Shown in pieces: positions 10,562 to 20,053 of a DNA stretch of 64,000 nucleotides. Numbering within the stretch: position 1 is the stretch's first letter; each line of letters starts with the position of its first letter. The notes beneath the pieces are model-generated. The model made no database searches. It was not told the DNA's origin and saw nothing but the letters and a program-made list of their open reading frames with translations. The position numbers and the translations under genes were made by a program. Source of the stretch: Klenkia marina (GTDB lineage: Bacteria; Actinomycetota; Actinomycetes; Mycobacteriales; Geodermatophilaceae); NCBI RefSeq assembly GCF_900101025.1, contig NZ_FMUH01000002.1, positions 620,001 through 684,000 on the forward strand, read 5' to 3'.

Positions 10562-11767
10562 TCAGGCCCGCGACGGCTCCGGCAGGACGACGTCGCGGGC
10601 CGCCCCCCAGCCCGACCACGCCAGGGGCACCAGCAGCGCGAGCAGCAGCCCCAGCGACCACGACCAGCCACCCGTGAGGTCGTGCAGCGCGCCGAGCACC
10701 ACCGGGCCGAGCGCGGCGAACAGGTAGCCCAGGCACTGCGCCACCCCGCCGAGGCGGGCAGCGGTCAGCGGCGTCGCGCTGCGCAGCACGACGAGCGTCA
10801 GCCCCAGGGCGAAGCCGCCCCCCTGGGCCACCCCGAACAGCACCACCCACACCACGGTGCCCGTCGTCGGGGCCAGCAGCAGCCCAGCCAGCCCCACGAG
10901 GTAGCCGGCGACCACCGCCGCGACCAGCGAGCGCTGTCCGCGGTGGCGCTGCTGCAGAGCACCGGCCAGCGTGGGCGCGACGAACGCCCCGACCGCGCCG
11001 GCCACCGTGGCCACGGCCAGCAGCGCCCCGCCCGCCTCCACCGGCAGCCCCTCGTCGGCCAGCAGGGTGGGCAGCCAGGCCGAGAGCCCGTAGAACTGGA
11101 TGCTCTGCAGCCCCAGGTAGATCGTGGCCTGCCGGGCCGTGGCGTGCCGCAGCAGACCCCACGACCCGCCGGGCGCGGCTGGTGCGCCGCGGTCGTCCCG
11201 TCCGGTGCCGGCCACCGGGAGCCACACCGCCAGCCCGAGGACGGCGAGCGCGCCCCACACGGCCAGCGCGCCGCGCCAGTCCAGCCCCAGCGCGGCGCCG
11301 ACGGGCACCGTCAGCCCGGCGGCCAGGGCGGCACCGACGTTGAGGGCCGCGGAGTACAGGCCCATCGGGAGCCCGGGCCGGGCGAACTCGCGCTTCACGT
11401 AGGCCGGCACCAGCACGTTGGCCACCGCGATCGCGCCGCCGGCCACGACGGTGCCGGCGTAGAGCACGGCCACGGGGGACAGCAGCCGCAGCGCCGTCCC
11501 GGCCACCAGCAGCACGAGCGAGGCGGCGACGGCGGTCTCCAGGCCCACCCGGCGGGCCACGCGCGGCGCCACCGGGGCGAAGGCGCCGAAGCACAGCACG
11601 GGCAGCGAGGTGAGCAACCCGGCGAGGGCGCTGGACAACCCCGTGTCGGCGCGGAGGGCGCCGAGCACCGGGGCCACGCCCACCACGGCCGGCCGCTGGT
11701 TCAGCGCCACGACCACGACGGCGACCATCAGCAGCAGCGCGCCGCCGCGCGTGCGCGCTGACTCCAT
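10562..11767 (-). CDS. CynX/NimT-family MFS transporter
   Basis: A 401-aa transporter with about 12 helices. The N-terminal VALNQRPAVVGVAPVL matches the LN-x-RP signature of the CynX/NimT (cyanate/2-nitroimidazole) subfamily, and FARPGLPMGLYSAALNVG is typical of helix 4-5. I chose the ATG at 11767; a longer frame exists upstream but reads low-complexity sequence. It is divergent from the molybdenum-hydroxylase operon, 155 bp away. Whether it carries a substrate or product of that enzyme is only a guess. Confidence 0.85.
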   Translation of the reverse strand: MESARTRGGALLLMVAVVVVALNQRPAVVGVAPVLGALRADTGLSSALAGLLTSLPVLCFGAFAPVAPRVARRVGLETAVAASLVLLVAGTALRLLSPVAVLYAGTVVAGGAIAVANVLVPAYVKREFARPGLPMGLYSAALNVGAALAAGLTVPVGAALGLDWRGALAVWGALAVLGLAVWLPVAGTGRDDRGAPAAPGGSWGLLRHATARQATIYLGLQSIQFYGLSAWLPTLLADEGLPVEAGGALLAVATVAGAVGAFVAPTLAGALQQRHRGQRSLVAAVVAGYLVGLAGLLLAPTTGTVVWVVLFGVAQGGGFALGLTLVVLRSATPLTAARLGGVAQCLGYLFAALGPVVLGALHDLTGGWSWSLGLLLALLVPLAWSGWGAARDVVLPEPSRA

Positions 11768-11922
11768 GGCCCCAGCAGACCACGGACCGGGCGGACCGGT
11801 GGCACCGGGTGCCGCTCGGCGGAAGGCAGGGTGTCGCCGCTCACACGCGGCGTGCGAGAGTGACGCCGAGCACCCCGCCCGCGGGGCGCGTTCCACCCGT
11901 CGCCCAGCAACGGAGCGAGCCC

Positions 11923-14211
11923 ATGAGCATCCTCGGCACCCGGGTCGTCCGCACGGAGGACCCCCTCTTCCTCACCCGTGGGGCGGTCTACACCGACGAC
12001 CTCACCGACCCCCGCCTCGCCGGCGCCCTGCACGCCACCTTCGTCCGGTCGACCGTCGCGCACGGCACCGTGACCGAGGTCGACGCCTCGGCGGCCCGCG
12101 AGGCCCCCGGCGTCGTCGCGGTCTACACCGCCGAGGACCTCGGTGACCTGCAGCCGGTGCCCCCGCCGCTGCCCTTCCTGGACGCCGGCTTCGCCCGGCC
12201 GTGGCTGGTGCCGGTGGGCGGGCGCGTGCACTTCGTCGGCGACCTGGTCGCCGTCGTCCTCACCGAGGAGCGCTACCAGGGCGAGGACGCCGCCGAGATG
12301 GTCGTCGTCGACATCGACCCGCTGCCGGCCGTGGTCGGCACCGCGGCCGCCGCCACCGACGAGACCGTGCTGTTCCCCGAGGTGGGCACCAACAAGGTCG
12401 CCGCGTTCGGCGAGCCGGCCCCCGAGGACTTCTTCGCCGACTGCGAGGTCGTCGTGACCCGCGCGATCGTCAACCAGCGCGTGGCCGCGGCCCCGCTGGA
12501 GACCCGCGCGGCCTCGGCGGCCTGGGGCGAGGACGGCCGGGTCACCATCTGGTGCACCAACCAGGGCGCGCAGCAGGCCCAGGGCCAGATCGCCGGCTGG
12601 CTGGGCCTGGACCCCAAGCTCGTGCACCTGGTCACCCCCGACGTCGGCGGCGGGTTCGGCGCGAAGATCGGCGCCGACCAGGAGTACGCCTTCGTCGCGT
12701 GGCTCGCGCAGCAGGCCGGGCGGCCCGTGCGCTGGGCCGAGAGCCGCTCGGAGAACATGACCGGCATGCTCCAGGGCCGCGCCCAGGACCAGGTCATCAC
12801 GATCGGCGGCGACCGCGACGGCACCGTCAAGGCCTACAGCCTGGTCGTGAACCAGGACTGCGGCGCCTACCCGCGCATCGGCACCGTGCTGCCCACCCTG
12901 ACGATGCTCATGGCCGCCGCGGTCTACGACATCCCCAAGGTGCACGCCCAGGCCACCTGCTACGCCACCAACGGCACCTCGATCGGCGCCTACCGCGGCG
13001 CCGGCCGGCCCGAGGCCACCGCCGCCGCCGAGCGGGCGATGGACCTCTTCGCCGCCGAGATCGGCATGGACCCCGCCGATGTGCGGCGCAAGAACTTCAT
13101 CGCACCCTTCACCGAGCCGTTCACGACGTCCTCGGGCGCGACCTACGACAGCGGTGACTACGCCGCGGCGCTGGACCGGGTGCTGGAGGCCGCGGGCTAC
13201 GCCGAGCTGCGGGCCGAGCAGGCCCGCCGCCGCGAGCGCGGCGACGTCCGCCAGCTGGGCATCGGCGTCTCGGCCTACGTCGAGATCACCGGCGCCGACT
13301 CCGGCCACGGCACCTCGGAGAACGCCGAGCTCGAGGTGCACCCCGACGGGACGGCGACCGTGCTCACCGGCACCTCGCCGCACGGCCAGGGCCACGCCAC
13401 CACCTGGGCGATGCTGGCCAGCGAGCAGCTGGGCATCCCGGTCGAGAAGATCACCGTGCTGCACGGCGACACCGACCGCATCCCCGACGGCGGCGGCACG
13501 ATGGGCTCGCGCTCGCTGCAGCAGGGCGGCGCCGCGGTGCACCAGGCCGCCGTCGAGCTGGTCGAGGTGGCTCGCAAGCGCGCCGCCGAGCTGCTCGAGG
13601 CCAACCCCGACGACCTCGAGGTCGACCTCGCCAACGCGGGCCTGTCGGTCAAGGGCACGCCCGGCACGGGCATCACGTGGGCGCAGCTGGCCGCCGACGA
13701 GCAGCTGATCGTGCAGACGACGTTCACCGCGAACGCGCCGACGTTCCCGTTCGGCGCGCACGTCGCCGTCGTCGAGACCGACGTCGAGTCGGGCAAGGCC
13801 GTGGTCACGCGGCTGATCACCGTCGACGACGCCGGCACGATCATCAACCCGTTGCTGGCCGAGGGTCAGCGGCACGGCGGCATCGCGCAGGGCGTGGGGC
13901 AGGCGCTGCTGGAGGAGATCCTCTACGACGAGGACGGCAACCCGCAGACGTCGACCTTCGCCGACTACCCGTTCGTCTCGGCCACCGAGCTGCCCAGCTT
14001 CGAGCTGGTCGAGATGGCCACGCCCACCCCGATGAACCCGTTGGGTGCCAAGGGGATCGGCGAGGCCGGCACCATCGGCTCCACCCCGGCGGTGCAGTCC
14101 GCCGTCGTCGACTCCGTGGCCCACCTGGGCGTGCGGCACATCGACATGCCCGCCACCTCCATGCGCGTCTGGCGCGCCGTCCGCGAAGCCCAGAAGGGGA
14201 GCACCAACTGA
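11923..14211 (+). CDS. coxL: Form-II CO-dehydrogenase-like molybdopterin large subunit
   Basis: A 762-aa catalytic subunit of the xanthine oxidase/aerobic CO dehydrogenase family, binding molybdopterin cytosine dinucleotide. The active-site loop is AYRGAGR (356-362), diagnostic of form II; true CO-oxidising form I has AYxCSFR. The catalytic glutamate is E714 in [19 protein letters not shown] and HGQGHATTW are cofactor-binding motifs. ATG follows CGGAGC. The stop overlaps the next start (TGATG). Gene order large-small-medium differs from classical M-S-L, and no coxDEFG maturation genes follow in the window. The true substrate (aldehyde, purine or other) is unknown. Confidence 0.9.
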   Translation: MSILGTRVVRTEDPLFLTRGAVYTDDLTDPRLAGALHATFVRSTVAHGTVTEVDASAAREAPGVVAVYTAEDLGDLQPVPPPLPFLDAGFARPWLVPVGGRVHFVGDLVAVVLTEERYQGEDAAEMVVVDIDPLPAVVGTAAAATDETVLFPEVGTNKVAAFGEPAPEDFFADCEVVVTRAIVNQRVAAAPLETRAASAAWGEDGRVTIWCTNQGAQQAQGQIAGWLGLDPKLVHLVTPDVGGGFGAKIGADQEYAFVAWLAQQAGRPVRWAESRSENMTGMLQGRAQDQVITIGGDRDGTVKAYSLVVNQDCGAYPRIGTVLPTLTMLMAAAVYDIPKVHAQATCYATNGTSIGAYRGAGRPEATAAAERAMDLFAAEIGMDPADVRRKNFIAPFTEPFTTSSGATYDSGDYAAALDRVLEAAGYAELRAEQARRRERGDVRQLGIGVSAYVEITGADSGHGTSENAELEVHPDGTATVLTGTSPHGQGHATTWAMLASEQLGIPVEKITVLHGDTDRIPDGGGTMGSRSLQQGGAAVHQAAVELVEVARKRAAELLEANPDDLEVDLANAGLSVKGTPGTGITWAQLAADEQLIVQTTFTANAPTFPFGAHVAVVETDVESGKAVVTRLITVDDAGTIINPLLAEGQRHGGIAQGVGQALLEEILYDEDGNPQTSTFADYPFVSATELPSFELVEMATPTPMNPLGAKGIGEAGTIGSTPAVQSAVVDSVAHLGVRHIDMPATSMRVWRAVREAQKGSTN

Positions 14212-14714
14212 TGCAGGTCTCGATGACCGTCAACGGGCAGCAGCGGACCGACGAGGTCGAACCGCGCACGCTGCTGGCGCACCACCTGCGCGACAACCTG
14301 GGGCTGACCGCCACCAACATCGGCTGCGACTCGACGTCGTGCGGTGCCTGCACCGTCATGGTCGACGGGCTCACCGTGAAGAGCTGCACGGTGCTCGCGC
14401 TGCAGGCCGAGGGGTCGGAGGTCACCACGCTCGAGGGCCTCTCCACCGACGGCGAGCTGCACCCCGTGCAGGCCGCCTTCCGCTCCGAGCACGGCCTGCA
14501 GTGCGGGTTCTGCACCTCGGGCATGGTCATGGCCGCCGTCGGCGTCCTGGCCGACAACCCGAACCCCACCGACCGCGAGGTCCGCGAGGGTCTCGAGGGC
14601 AACCTCTGCCGGTGCACCGGCTACCACAACATCGTGCAGGCGGTGCTCAAGGCCGCCGAGTCCGGCCCCGCCGCCGGCCAGGTCCCCTCGGCCAAGCAGG
14701 AGGTGACCGCGTGA
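14211..14714 (+). CDS. coxS: Molybdenum hydroxylase small subunit, two 2Fe-2S clusters
   Basis: A 167-aa electron-transfer subunit. The ferredoxin-like N-terminal domain ligates cluster II through [12 protein letters not shown] plus the cysteine of KSC. The helical C-terminal domain ligates cluster I through QCGFCTSGM and [12 protein letters not shown]. All eight cysteines are present. Length is normal for CoxS (about 160 aa). Start and stop overlap the genes on both sides, so all three subunits are translated together. It passes electrons from the molybdenum centre to FAD in the medium subunit. Confidence 0.95.
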   Translation: MQVSMTVNGQQRTDEVEPRTLLAHHLRDNLGLTATNIGCDSTSCGACTVMVDGLTVKSCTVLALQAEGSEVTTLEGLSTDGELHPVQAAFRSEHGLQCGFCTSGMVMAAVGVLADNPNPTDREVREGLEGNLCRCTGYHNIVQAVLKAAESGPAAGQVPSAKQEVTA

Positions 14715-15574
14715 TCCCCGCAGCGTTCGAATACGTGCGGGTGTCCACCGTCGACGAGGCGGTGGCCGCCCTGGCCGAGCACGGCGAGGACGCCAAGATC
14801 CTGGCCGGCGGGCACTCGCTGCTCCCGATCATGAAGCTGCGGCTGGCCGTGCCCTCGGTGCTCATCGACATCTCCGGGGTGCAGGAGCTCTCCTACGTCC
14901 GGGTCGACGGCGACGAGGTGGCCATCGGAGCCGGCACCCGGCACCACGAGCTGGAGAAGTCCGAGGTCGCCCAGGCCGAGGTGCCGCTGCTGCCGCACGT
15001 CGCCTCCCGGGTCGGTGACCCGCAGGTGCGGCACAAGGGCACGCTCGGCGGCACCGTCGCGCACTGCGACCCGGCGTCGGACCTGCCCACCGCCCTGCTC
15101 GCGCTCGGGGCGACCGTGGTGGTCCAGGGCCCGTCGGGTCGGCGGTCGATCCCGATCACCGAGTTCTTCCTCGGGTTCTTCGAGACCGCGATGGAGGAGG
15201 GTGAGCTGATCGTCGAGCTGCGGGTGCCGCGCACCGGTGCCGGCGGCTGGGGCTACGAGAAGTTCACCCGCCGCGAGAACGACTGGCCCATCGTCGCGGC
15301 CGCCGCCGTGCACCTGCCCGACGGCTCGGTGGGCGTGGCCCTGGCGAACATGGGCGGCGTGGTGCTGAAGGCGTCCGCCGTCGAGGCCGCGCTCGCCGAG
15401 GGGAGGAGCATCGAGGACGCCGCCGAGCTGGCCGCCGAGGGCACGTCGCCCTCGAGCGACATGCACGCCGACGCCGAGTACCGCTCCCACCTGGCGCGCC
15501 TGCTCACCAAGCGCGCCCTGAAGGTCGCCTCCGGCGAGACCGGGGCGAGCACCGCGGAGTCCACGGCCGCCTGA
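14711..15574 (+). CDS. coxM: Molybdenum hydroxylase medium subunit, FAD binding
   Basis: A 287-aa FAD-binding subunit. [15 protein letters not shown] (about 33-47) and [16 protein letters not shown] (about 112-127) are the two flavin-binding motifs of the CoxM/XdhB family. The C-terminal CO-dehydrogenase flavoprotein domain closes the protein. The start is the GTG that overlaps the coxS TGA. It completes the enzyme; electrons would go to a quinone or another acceptor. A hairpin follows the stop, so the operon has three genes. Confidence 0.93.
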   Translation: MIPAAFEYVRVSTVDEAVAALAEHGEDAKILAGGHSLLPIMKLRLAVPSVLIDISGVQELSYVRVDGDEVAIGAGTRHHELEKSEVAQAEVPLLPHVASRVGDPQVRHKGTLGGTVAHCDPASDLPTALLALGATVVVQGPSGRRSIPITEFFLGFFETAMEEGELIVELRVPRTGAGGWGYEKFTRRENDWPIVAAAAVHLPDGSVGVALANMGGVVLKASAVEAALAEGRSIEDAAELAAEGTSPSSDMHADAEYRSHLARLLTKRALKVASGETGASTAESTAA

Positions 15575-15581
15575 GCCGTCG

Positions 15582-15617
15582 GGGGTCCTCCGACCGGGTG
15601 ACCGGCCGGGGGACCCC
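15582..15617 (+). terminator. Hairpin after the cox-like operon
   Basis: GGGGTCCTCCG and CGGGGGACCCC form an 11-bp stem with one wobble pair around a 14-base loop, starting 8 bp after the coxM stop. Confidence 0.5.
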
Positions 15618-15701
15618 GGTGGACGAGCGGTCCTCGTGGCCTCCGCCGAGGGGCTGGAGGTCCAGGAGCCCCACCGGCGCATCCGGTTGCGGTGGGTCGA
15701 C

Positions 15702-15989
15702 ATGACCGACATCGGGGCCGGCCCGGCGCAGAACGGCTACCGCACCCCGGGCAGCACCGGCCGGCGCGTGCAGGCCCTGACCGCCGCGCCCACCGCCCGG
15801 TCGACGGCGGTGCACGGGCCGACCCAGGTCGAGCTGTCGCCGCAGATCCCGGCCCTGCAGAAGGCGAACATCGACCAGGAGGCGCGCGAGCAGCGCCCGC
15901 ACGTCGACCTGGGCGCCTACGCCCCCGACTTCCCGGCGGGCCGGCTGGGCGAGTGGTTCCGCGCGCAGCGCCCCGACCTGCTGGGCTGA
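15702..15989 (+). CDS. Hypothetical protein, 95 aa
   Basis: The product starts MTDIGAGPAQNGYRTPGS and ends EWFRAQRPDLLG. It is soluble and rich in proline, arginine and glutamine, with no recognised domain. I chose the ATG at 15702 after GGTGGG; an in-frame GTG at 15636 would add 22 residues but overlaps less likely sequence. Its stop lies 8 bp from the convergent cysN stop. Codon use (G/C at third positions) supports coding. Confidence 0.55.
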   Translation: MTDIGAGPAQNGYRTPGSTGRRVQALTAAPTARSTAVHGPTQVELSPQIPALQKANIDQEAREQRPHVDLGAYAPDFPAGRLGEWFRAQRPDLLG

Positions 15990-15996
15990 GCGGCGC

Positions 15997-17283
15997 TCAC
16001 AGCATGCCGGCGCCCACCGTGGCGTTGGTGGCCTCGTCGACGAGGATGAAGCGGCCGGTGACGCGGTTGCGGGCGTAGTCGTCGACGAACAGCGGCTGCA
16101 TCGCCTTGAGGGTGACCCGGCCGATGTCGTTGAGGCCCAGTTCGCCGGCCTCGACGTCGTGGTCGAGGGTGTTGACGTCGAGCCGGTGGTGCACCGAGGT
16201 GACGACCGCGCGCACCGAGCGGGTGGTGTGCTTGAGCACGAGCTTGCGGCGCCCGCGCAGCGGCTCGTCGGCCATCCAGCACACGACGGCCTCCAATTCC
16301 TGGGTGACCGCGGGGGCGTCGTCGAGGTGGCAGACCAGGTCGCCGCGGGAGACGTCGACGTCGTCGGTGAGCCGCACGGTGACCGCCATGGGCGGGAACG
16401 CGACCTCGACCGGACCGGCCGGGCCGTCGATGCCGGCGATGGTCGTGGTGCGCCCCGAGGGCAGCACCTGCACGGCGTCGCCGACCCGGAGCACCCCGCT
16501 GGCCACGGTGCCGGCGTAGCCGCGGTAGTCGCGGTGGGCGTCGGACTGCGGCCGGATGACGTACTGCACCGGGAACCGGGCGTCGGCCACGTTGGCGTCG
16601 CCGACGACCTCCACCTGCTCGAGGTGGTGCAGCAGCGAGGGGCCGTCGTACCAGGGCATGTTCTGCGAGGCGGTGACCACGTTGTCCCCGGCCAGCGCCG
16701 AGATGGGCACGACCGTGATGTCGGGGACCCCCAGACGTGCGGCGAAGGTGGTGGCCTCGTCGCGGATGGCGGTGAACACGCCCTCGGACCAGTCGACGAG
16801 GTCCATCTTGTTGACCGCGACCACGAGGTGCGGCACCCGCAGCAGCGCGGCCAGGAAGGCGTGGCGACGCGACTGCTCGAGCATGCCCTTGCGGGCGTCG
16901 ACCAGCACGATCGCGAGGTCGGCGGTCGAGGCGCCGGTGACCATGTTGCGGGTGTACTGCACGTGCCCGGGGGTGTCGGCCAGGACGAAGGTGCGCCGCG
17001 GAGTGGTGAAGTACCGGTAGGCGACGTCGATGGTGATGCCCTGCTCGCGCTCGGCCCGCAGCCCGTCGGTGAGCAGCGAGAGGTCGACGTGGTCGCCGCG
17101 GGAGGCCCGCGAGATGGCCTCGTACTGGTCCTCGAAGACCGCCTTGGAGTCGTAGAGCAGCCGGCCGATGAGCGTGGACTTGCCGTCGTCGACCGAGCCG
17201 GCGGTGGCGATGCGCAGCATGTCCTTGCGGGCGCTGGCGATCTCGGCCGCCGCGGCGGTGAGGGTGTCGACGGGGGCGCTCAC
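15997..17283 (-). CDS. cysN: Sulfate adenylyltransferase subunit 1, CysN
   Basis: The 428-aa GTPase subunit of ATP sulfurylase, which couples GTP hydrolysis to formation of adenosine phosphosulfate from sulfate. G1 is AGSVDDGKSTLIGRLL (28-43), G3 is DTPGHVQYTRNM, G4 is NKMD. Two beta-barrel domains follow, as in EF-Tu. No C-terminal CysC kinase domain is fused, unlike many actinobacterial CysNC proteins. It lies in the sulfate-assimilation group after cysD, but 253 bp separate the two genes, whereas they usually overlap. Confidence 0.96.
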   Translation of the reverse strand: MSAPVDTLTAAAAEIASARKDMLRIATAGSVDDGKSTLIGRLLYDSKAVFEDQYEAISRASRGDHVDLSLLTDGLRAEREQGITIDVAYRYFTTPRRTFVLADTPGHVQYTRNMVTGASTADLAIVLVDARKGMLEQSRRHAFLAALLRVPHLVVAVNKMDLVDWSEGVFTAIRDEATTFAARLGVPDITVVPISALAGDNVVTASQNMPWYDGPSLLHHLEQVEVVGDANVADARFPVQYVIRPQSDAHRDYRGYAGTVASGVLRVGDAVQVLPSGRTTTIAGIDGPAGPVEVAFPPMAVTVRLTDDVDVSRGDLVCHLDDAPAVTQELEAVVCWMADEPLRGRRKLVLKHTTRSVRAVVTSVHHRLDVNTLDHDVEAGELGLNDIGRVTLKAMQPLFVDDYARNRVTGRFILVDEATNATVGAGML

Positions 17284-17342
17284 GCGGCCACCTCCTGGGT
17301 GTCTGGCTGGCTGGGGAGCGTGCAGGGGCGGACGCTGGCGGG

Positions 17343-17546
17343 GTGTTCTTCGCCCCGCTGGTGCCCGGCCTGCTCGTGGTGGTGGTCGGCTACCTGGCGG
17401 GCTACGGCCTGACGGCGCTGGTCGACGACCTGCTCGGGCACCCGCTGGGCTCCCGCGCGCCGGAGGTCGTCGGTTGGCTGACCGGGCTGGTGCTGCTGCT
17501 GGTCACGGTGCGCTGGCTGCTGCGCCGGCGCCGCCATCAGAAGTAG
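17343..17546 (+). CDS. Two-helix small membrane protein between cysN and cysD, opposite strand
   Basis: A 67-aa frame (GTG at 17343). It has two hydrophobic segments (FAPLVPGLLVVVVGYLAGYG and VVGWLTGLVLLLVTVRWLL) and a basic end RRRRHQK, a pattern that is hard to obtain by chance on an antisense strand. It lies on the strand opposite to the cys genes, entirely in the unusually wide cysD-cysN gap, and its last 10 bases overlap the 3' end of cysD. No clear ribosome site. It could be a real small transporter accessory or an inserted gene. Function unknown. Confidence 0.5.
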   Translation: MFFAPLVPGLLVVVVGYLAGYGLTALVDDLLGHPLGSRAPEVVGWLTGLVLLLVTVRWLLRRRRHQK

Positions 17547-18439
17547 CCCTCCTTCTTGCGGTCCTCCATGGCGGCGTCGCTGACCTTGTCGTCGCCGCGG
17601 GTGGCGCCACGCTCGGTCAGCCGGGTCACCGCGATCTCGGCGATGACCTCCTCGACGGTGGAGGCGGTCGAGCGCACGGCGGCGGTGAGGTTGGCGTCGC
17701 CCACGGTTCGGTAGCGCACCGACTCCCGGAACACGGTCTCGCCGGGCTTCGGGGTGATGAACTCGTTGACCGCGTAGAGCATGCCGCCGCGGTCTACGAC
17801 GTCGCGCTCGGCGGCCAGGTAGAGGTCGGGGATCGCGATGCGCTCCTGCGCGATGTAGCCCCAGATGTCCAGCTCGGTCCAGTTCGACAGCGGGAACACC
17901 CGGATCGACTCGCCCAGGTGGATGCGGCCGTTGTAGAGGTCCCACAGCTCCGGGCGCTGGTTCTTCGGGTCCCACTGGCCGAACTCGTCGCGGAAGCTGA
18001 ACACCCGCTCCTTGGCCCGCGCCTTGTCCTCGTCGCGGCGGGCGCCGCCGAACAGGGCGGTGAAGCCGTGCTGCTCGACCGCGTCGAGCAGCACCGGGGT
18101 CTGGATGCGGTTGCGCGACCCGTTGGGCTCCTCGCGCACCGTGCCCGCGGCGATCGCGTCGGGCACCGAGGCCACGACCAGCTCGACGCCGAGCTCGGCC
18201 ACCCGGCGGTCGCGGAAGGCCAGCACCTCCGGGAAGTTCAGCCCGGTGTCCACGTGCATGACCGGGAACGGGATGCGGGCCGGGGCGAAGGCCTTGCGCG
18301 CCAGCTCGAGCATCACGATCGAGTCCTTGCCGCCGCTGAACAGCAGCACCGGCCGCTCGAGCTCGGCGGCGACCTCGCGCAGCACGTGCACGGACTCGGC
18401 CTCGAGCCGCTGCAACTGGGTCAGGTGCAGGTCAGGCAT
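17537..18439 (-). CDS. cysD: Sulfate adenylyltransferase subunit 2, CysD
   Basis: A 300-aa catalytic subunit of ATP sulfurylase with an N-type ATP pyrophosphatase fold. The PP-loop is LLFSGGKDSIVMLELA (about 32-47), and FPVMHVDTGLNFPEV, GGARRDEDKARAKERVFSFRD (as two adjacent blocks) and PLSNWTELDIWGYI are family motifs. The start is the ATG at 18439, or a GTG two codons earlier. It forms the enzyme with CysN downstream. cysQ lies 88 bp upstream in the same direction. Confidence 0.96.
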   Translation of the reverse strand: MPDLHLTQLQRLEAESVHVLREVAAELERPVLLFSGGKDSIVMLELARKAFAPARIPFPVMHVDTGLNFPEVLAFRDRRVAELGVELVVASVPDAIAAGTVREEPNGSRNRIQTPVLLDAVEQHGFTALFGGARRDEDKARAKERVFSFRDEFGQWDPKNQRPELWDLYNGRIHLGESIRVFPLSNWTELDIWGYIAQERIAIPDLYLAAERDVVDRGGMLYAVNEFITPKPGETVFRESVRYRTVGDANLTAAVRSTASTVEEVIAEIAVTRLTERGATRGDDKVSDAAMEDRKKEGYF

Positions 18440-18527
18440 GCTCACGCGCGGGTGCTCCGGGGTGCTCGACGACGGTCCACTCCCCCAACCACACCGACGT
18501 GGTGGGGATTCCGGCGACCAGTCTCCG

Positions 18528-19307
18528 TCATGCCCCCGGACGGACCGCAGCCAGCACCCGGGCGGCCAGCTCGGGGCGGCACACCACGAGGTCGGGCAGC
18601 CACGTGTCGGCGGCGTTGTAGACCAGCGGCGAGCCGTCCAGCCGCGATGTGTGCAGCCCCGCCGCACGCGCCACGGCGACCGGCGCCGCCGAGTCCCACT
18701 GGTGCATCCCGCCGGCGTGCACGTAGGCGTCGGCCTCGCCGCGCACGACGGCCAGCGTCTTGTAGCCGGCCGACCCGAGCGGCACCAGCACGCCGTCCAG
18801 TGCCGCGGCGGCGGCCCGGGAGACCTCGGGCGCCCGCGAGCGGGACACCGCCACCCGCAGCGGCCCGTCGGGTACCGGCGGGACGACGGGCGCCGGGTCG
18901 GTCACCACGACCTCGCCGAGCGCGGGCAGCCCCACGGCGGCCACCGTCAGGTCACCACCGGTTGCGTCACCGACTGCGTCACCGGCCCTGCCCCCCGACC
19001 GCCGTTCCCACAGCGCCACGTGCACGGCCCAGTCGTGCCGGTCGCCCGCGCGGTACTCCTTGGTCCCGTCGAGCGGGTCGACGATCCACACCCGGTCGGC
19101 GGTGAGCCGCGCGTGGTCGTCGGCGGCCTCCTCGCTGAGCACGGCGTCGTCCGGGCGGTGCTCGGCCAGCAGCGCGGCGATGGCCCGCTGCGCTGCGGCG
19201 TCCCCGGCGTCGCCCAGAGCGGTGCCGGTCGCGGTGCCGGTGCGCAGGGAGAGCAGGACGTCGGCGGCGGCGCGGGCGGCCGCGGCGGCGAGCTCGACGT
19301 CGTTCAC
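18528..19307 (-). CDS. cysQ: 3'(2'),5'-bisphosphate nucleotidase CysQ
   Basis: A 259-aa inositol-monophosphatase-fold enzyme that removes the 3' phosphate of PAP/PAPS, recycling the by-product of sulfate activation. The metal-binding motif is VDPLDGTKEYRAG, and the second acidic motif is GGMHQWDSAAPVAVA. SEEAADD holds the first glutamate. The GTG start overlaps the stop of the upstream thioesterase gene by 4 bases (GTGA), so the two are coupled. The operon thioesterase-cysQ-cysD-cysN gives a coherent sulfate-activation unit, apart from the thioesterase. Confidence 0.9.
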   Translation of the reverse strand: MNDVELAAAAARAAADVLLSLRTGTATGTALGDAGDAAAQRAIAALLAEHRPDDAVLSEEAADDHARLTADRVWIVDPLDGTKEYRAGDRHDWAVHVALWERRSGGRAGDAVGDATGGDLTVAAVGLPALGEVVVTDPAPVVPPVPDGPLRVAVSRSRAPEVSRAAAAALDGVLVPLGSAGYKTLAVVRGEADAYVHAGGMHQWDSAAPVAVARAAGLHTSRLDGSPLVYNAADTWLPDLVVCRPELAARVLAAVRPGA

Positions 19308-20029
19308 GGCGCCGTGCCGTCGGTGGCGGCGTGCCCGTGGCCGGGCGCGGGCGCCCCGTCGGCGGTGGTGAGCTCGCCGAAGTAGCGCTCGAGCAGCTCG
19401 GCTCGGGGGGAGACGAACACCGCCTCGCCGCGGACCAGGTGCCGGTCGGGCTCGGCGGCCAGCGCGATGGTGCCGGCGACCACCGTCTTGCGGCCCGACG
19501 CCTCGGTGACCTGGGCGGTGAGCACGACGGGGGTCTGCAGCGGCACGGCGCCGCGGTACTCCAGGCCGAGGTGGGCCGTCATGCCCCACCGACCGGCCAG
19601 GAAGGCGGCGCTGCCCAGCAGCTGGTCCATGAGCAGCGCGCTCACCCCGCCGTGGCAGTGCGCGGGCGGGCCCTCGTGCCGCAGCCCGAGGGTGGCCTCC
19701 CCGACGACGACGCCGCCCTCGCGGCGGAACCGCACCGGCGGGGCGAACCCGTGGCCGGTGCCGGTGACGGGGGAGTAGGTGCGCCGGAAGGTCGGCAGGT
19801 CGTCGAGGGCCGACAGCGTGTGGCGGTCGCGGGTCGACGCGGCCAGGCGGGCGGTCAGCTCGCGCACCCCGGCGGCGACCGCGGCCTGCTCGCCGGCCGG
19901 CACGGTGGTGGCGACCGAGGTCTCCAGCAGCTCGCGGACGGCGGCCCCCAGCTCGGTGACCGCGGCCAGCAGCTCGGGGTCGGGCTCGGTGGCGTCGGAG
20001 CCGGCGCCCCAGGCAGTCGGTGTGCTCAC
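19304..20029 (-). CDS. PaaI/hotdog-fold thioesterase
   Basis: A 241-aa protein. The C-terminal half is a hotdog thioesterase with the helix motif HCHGGVSALLMDQLLG (about 124-139). The first 80 residues form a helical extension of unknown role. Such enzymes hydrolyse acyl- or aryl-CoA. It is translationally coupled to cysQ, an unexpected partner. Its start is 24 bp from the histidine-kinase stop, so readthrough from the regulator operon is possible. Confidence 0.85.
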   Translation of the reverse strand: MSTPTAWGAGSDATEPDPELLAAVTELGAAVRELLETSVATTVPAGEQAAVAAGVRELTARLAASTRDRHTLSALDDLPTFRRTYSPVTGTGHGFAPPVRFRREGGVVVGEATLGLRHEGPPAHCHGGVSALLMDQLLGSAAFLAGRWGMTAHLGLEYRGAVPLQTPVVLTAQVTEASGRKTVVAGTIALAAEPDRHLVRGEAVFVSPRAELLERYFGELTTADGAPAPGHGHAATDGTAP

Positions 20030-20053
20030 CCCGCGAGTCTCACACCCGCCCGG

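Noticed and set aside
11923-14211. Bona fide carbon monoxide dehydrogenase
   Set aside because: The active-site loop is AYRGAGR (form II), not AYxCSFR, and no CODH maturation genes are seen, so CO oxidation is not claimed.
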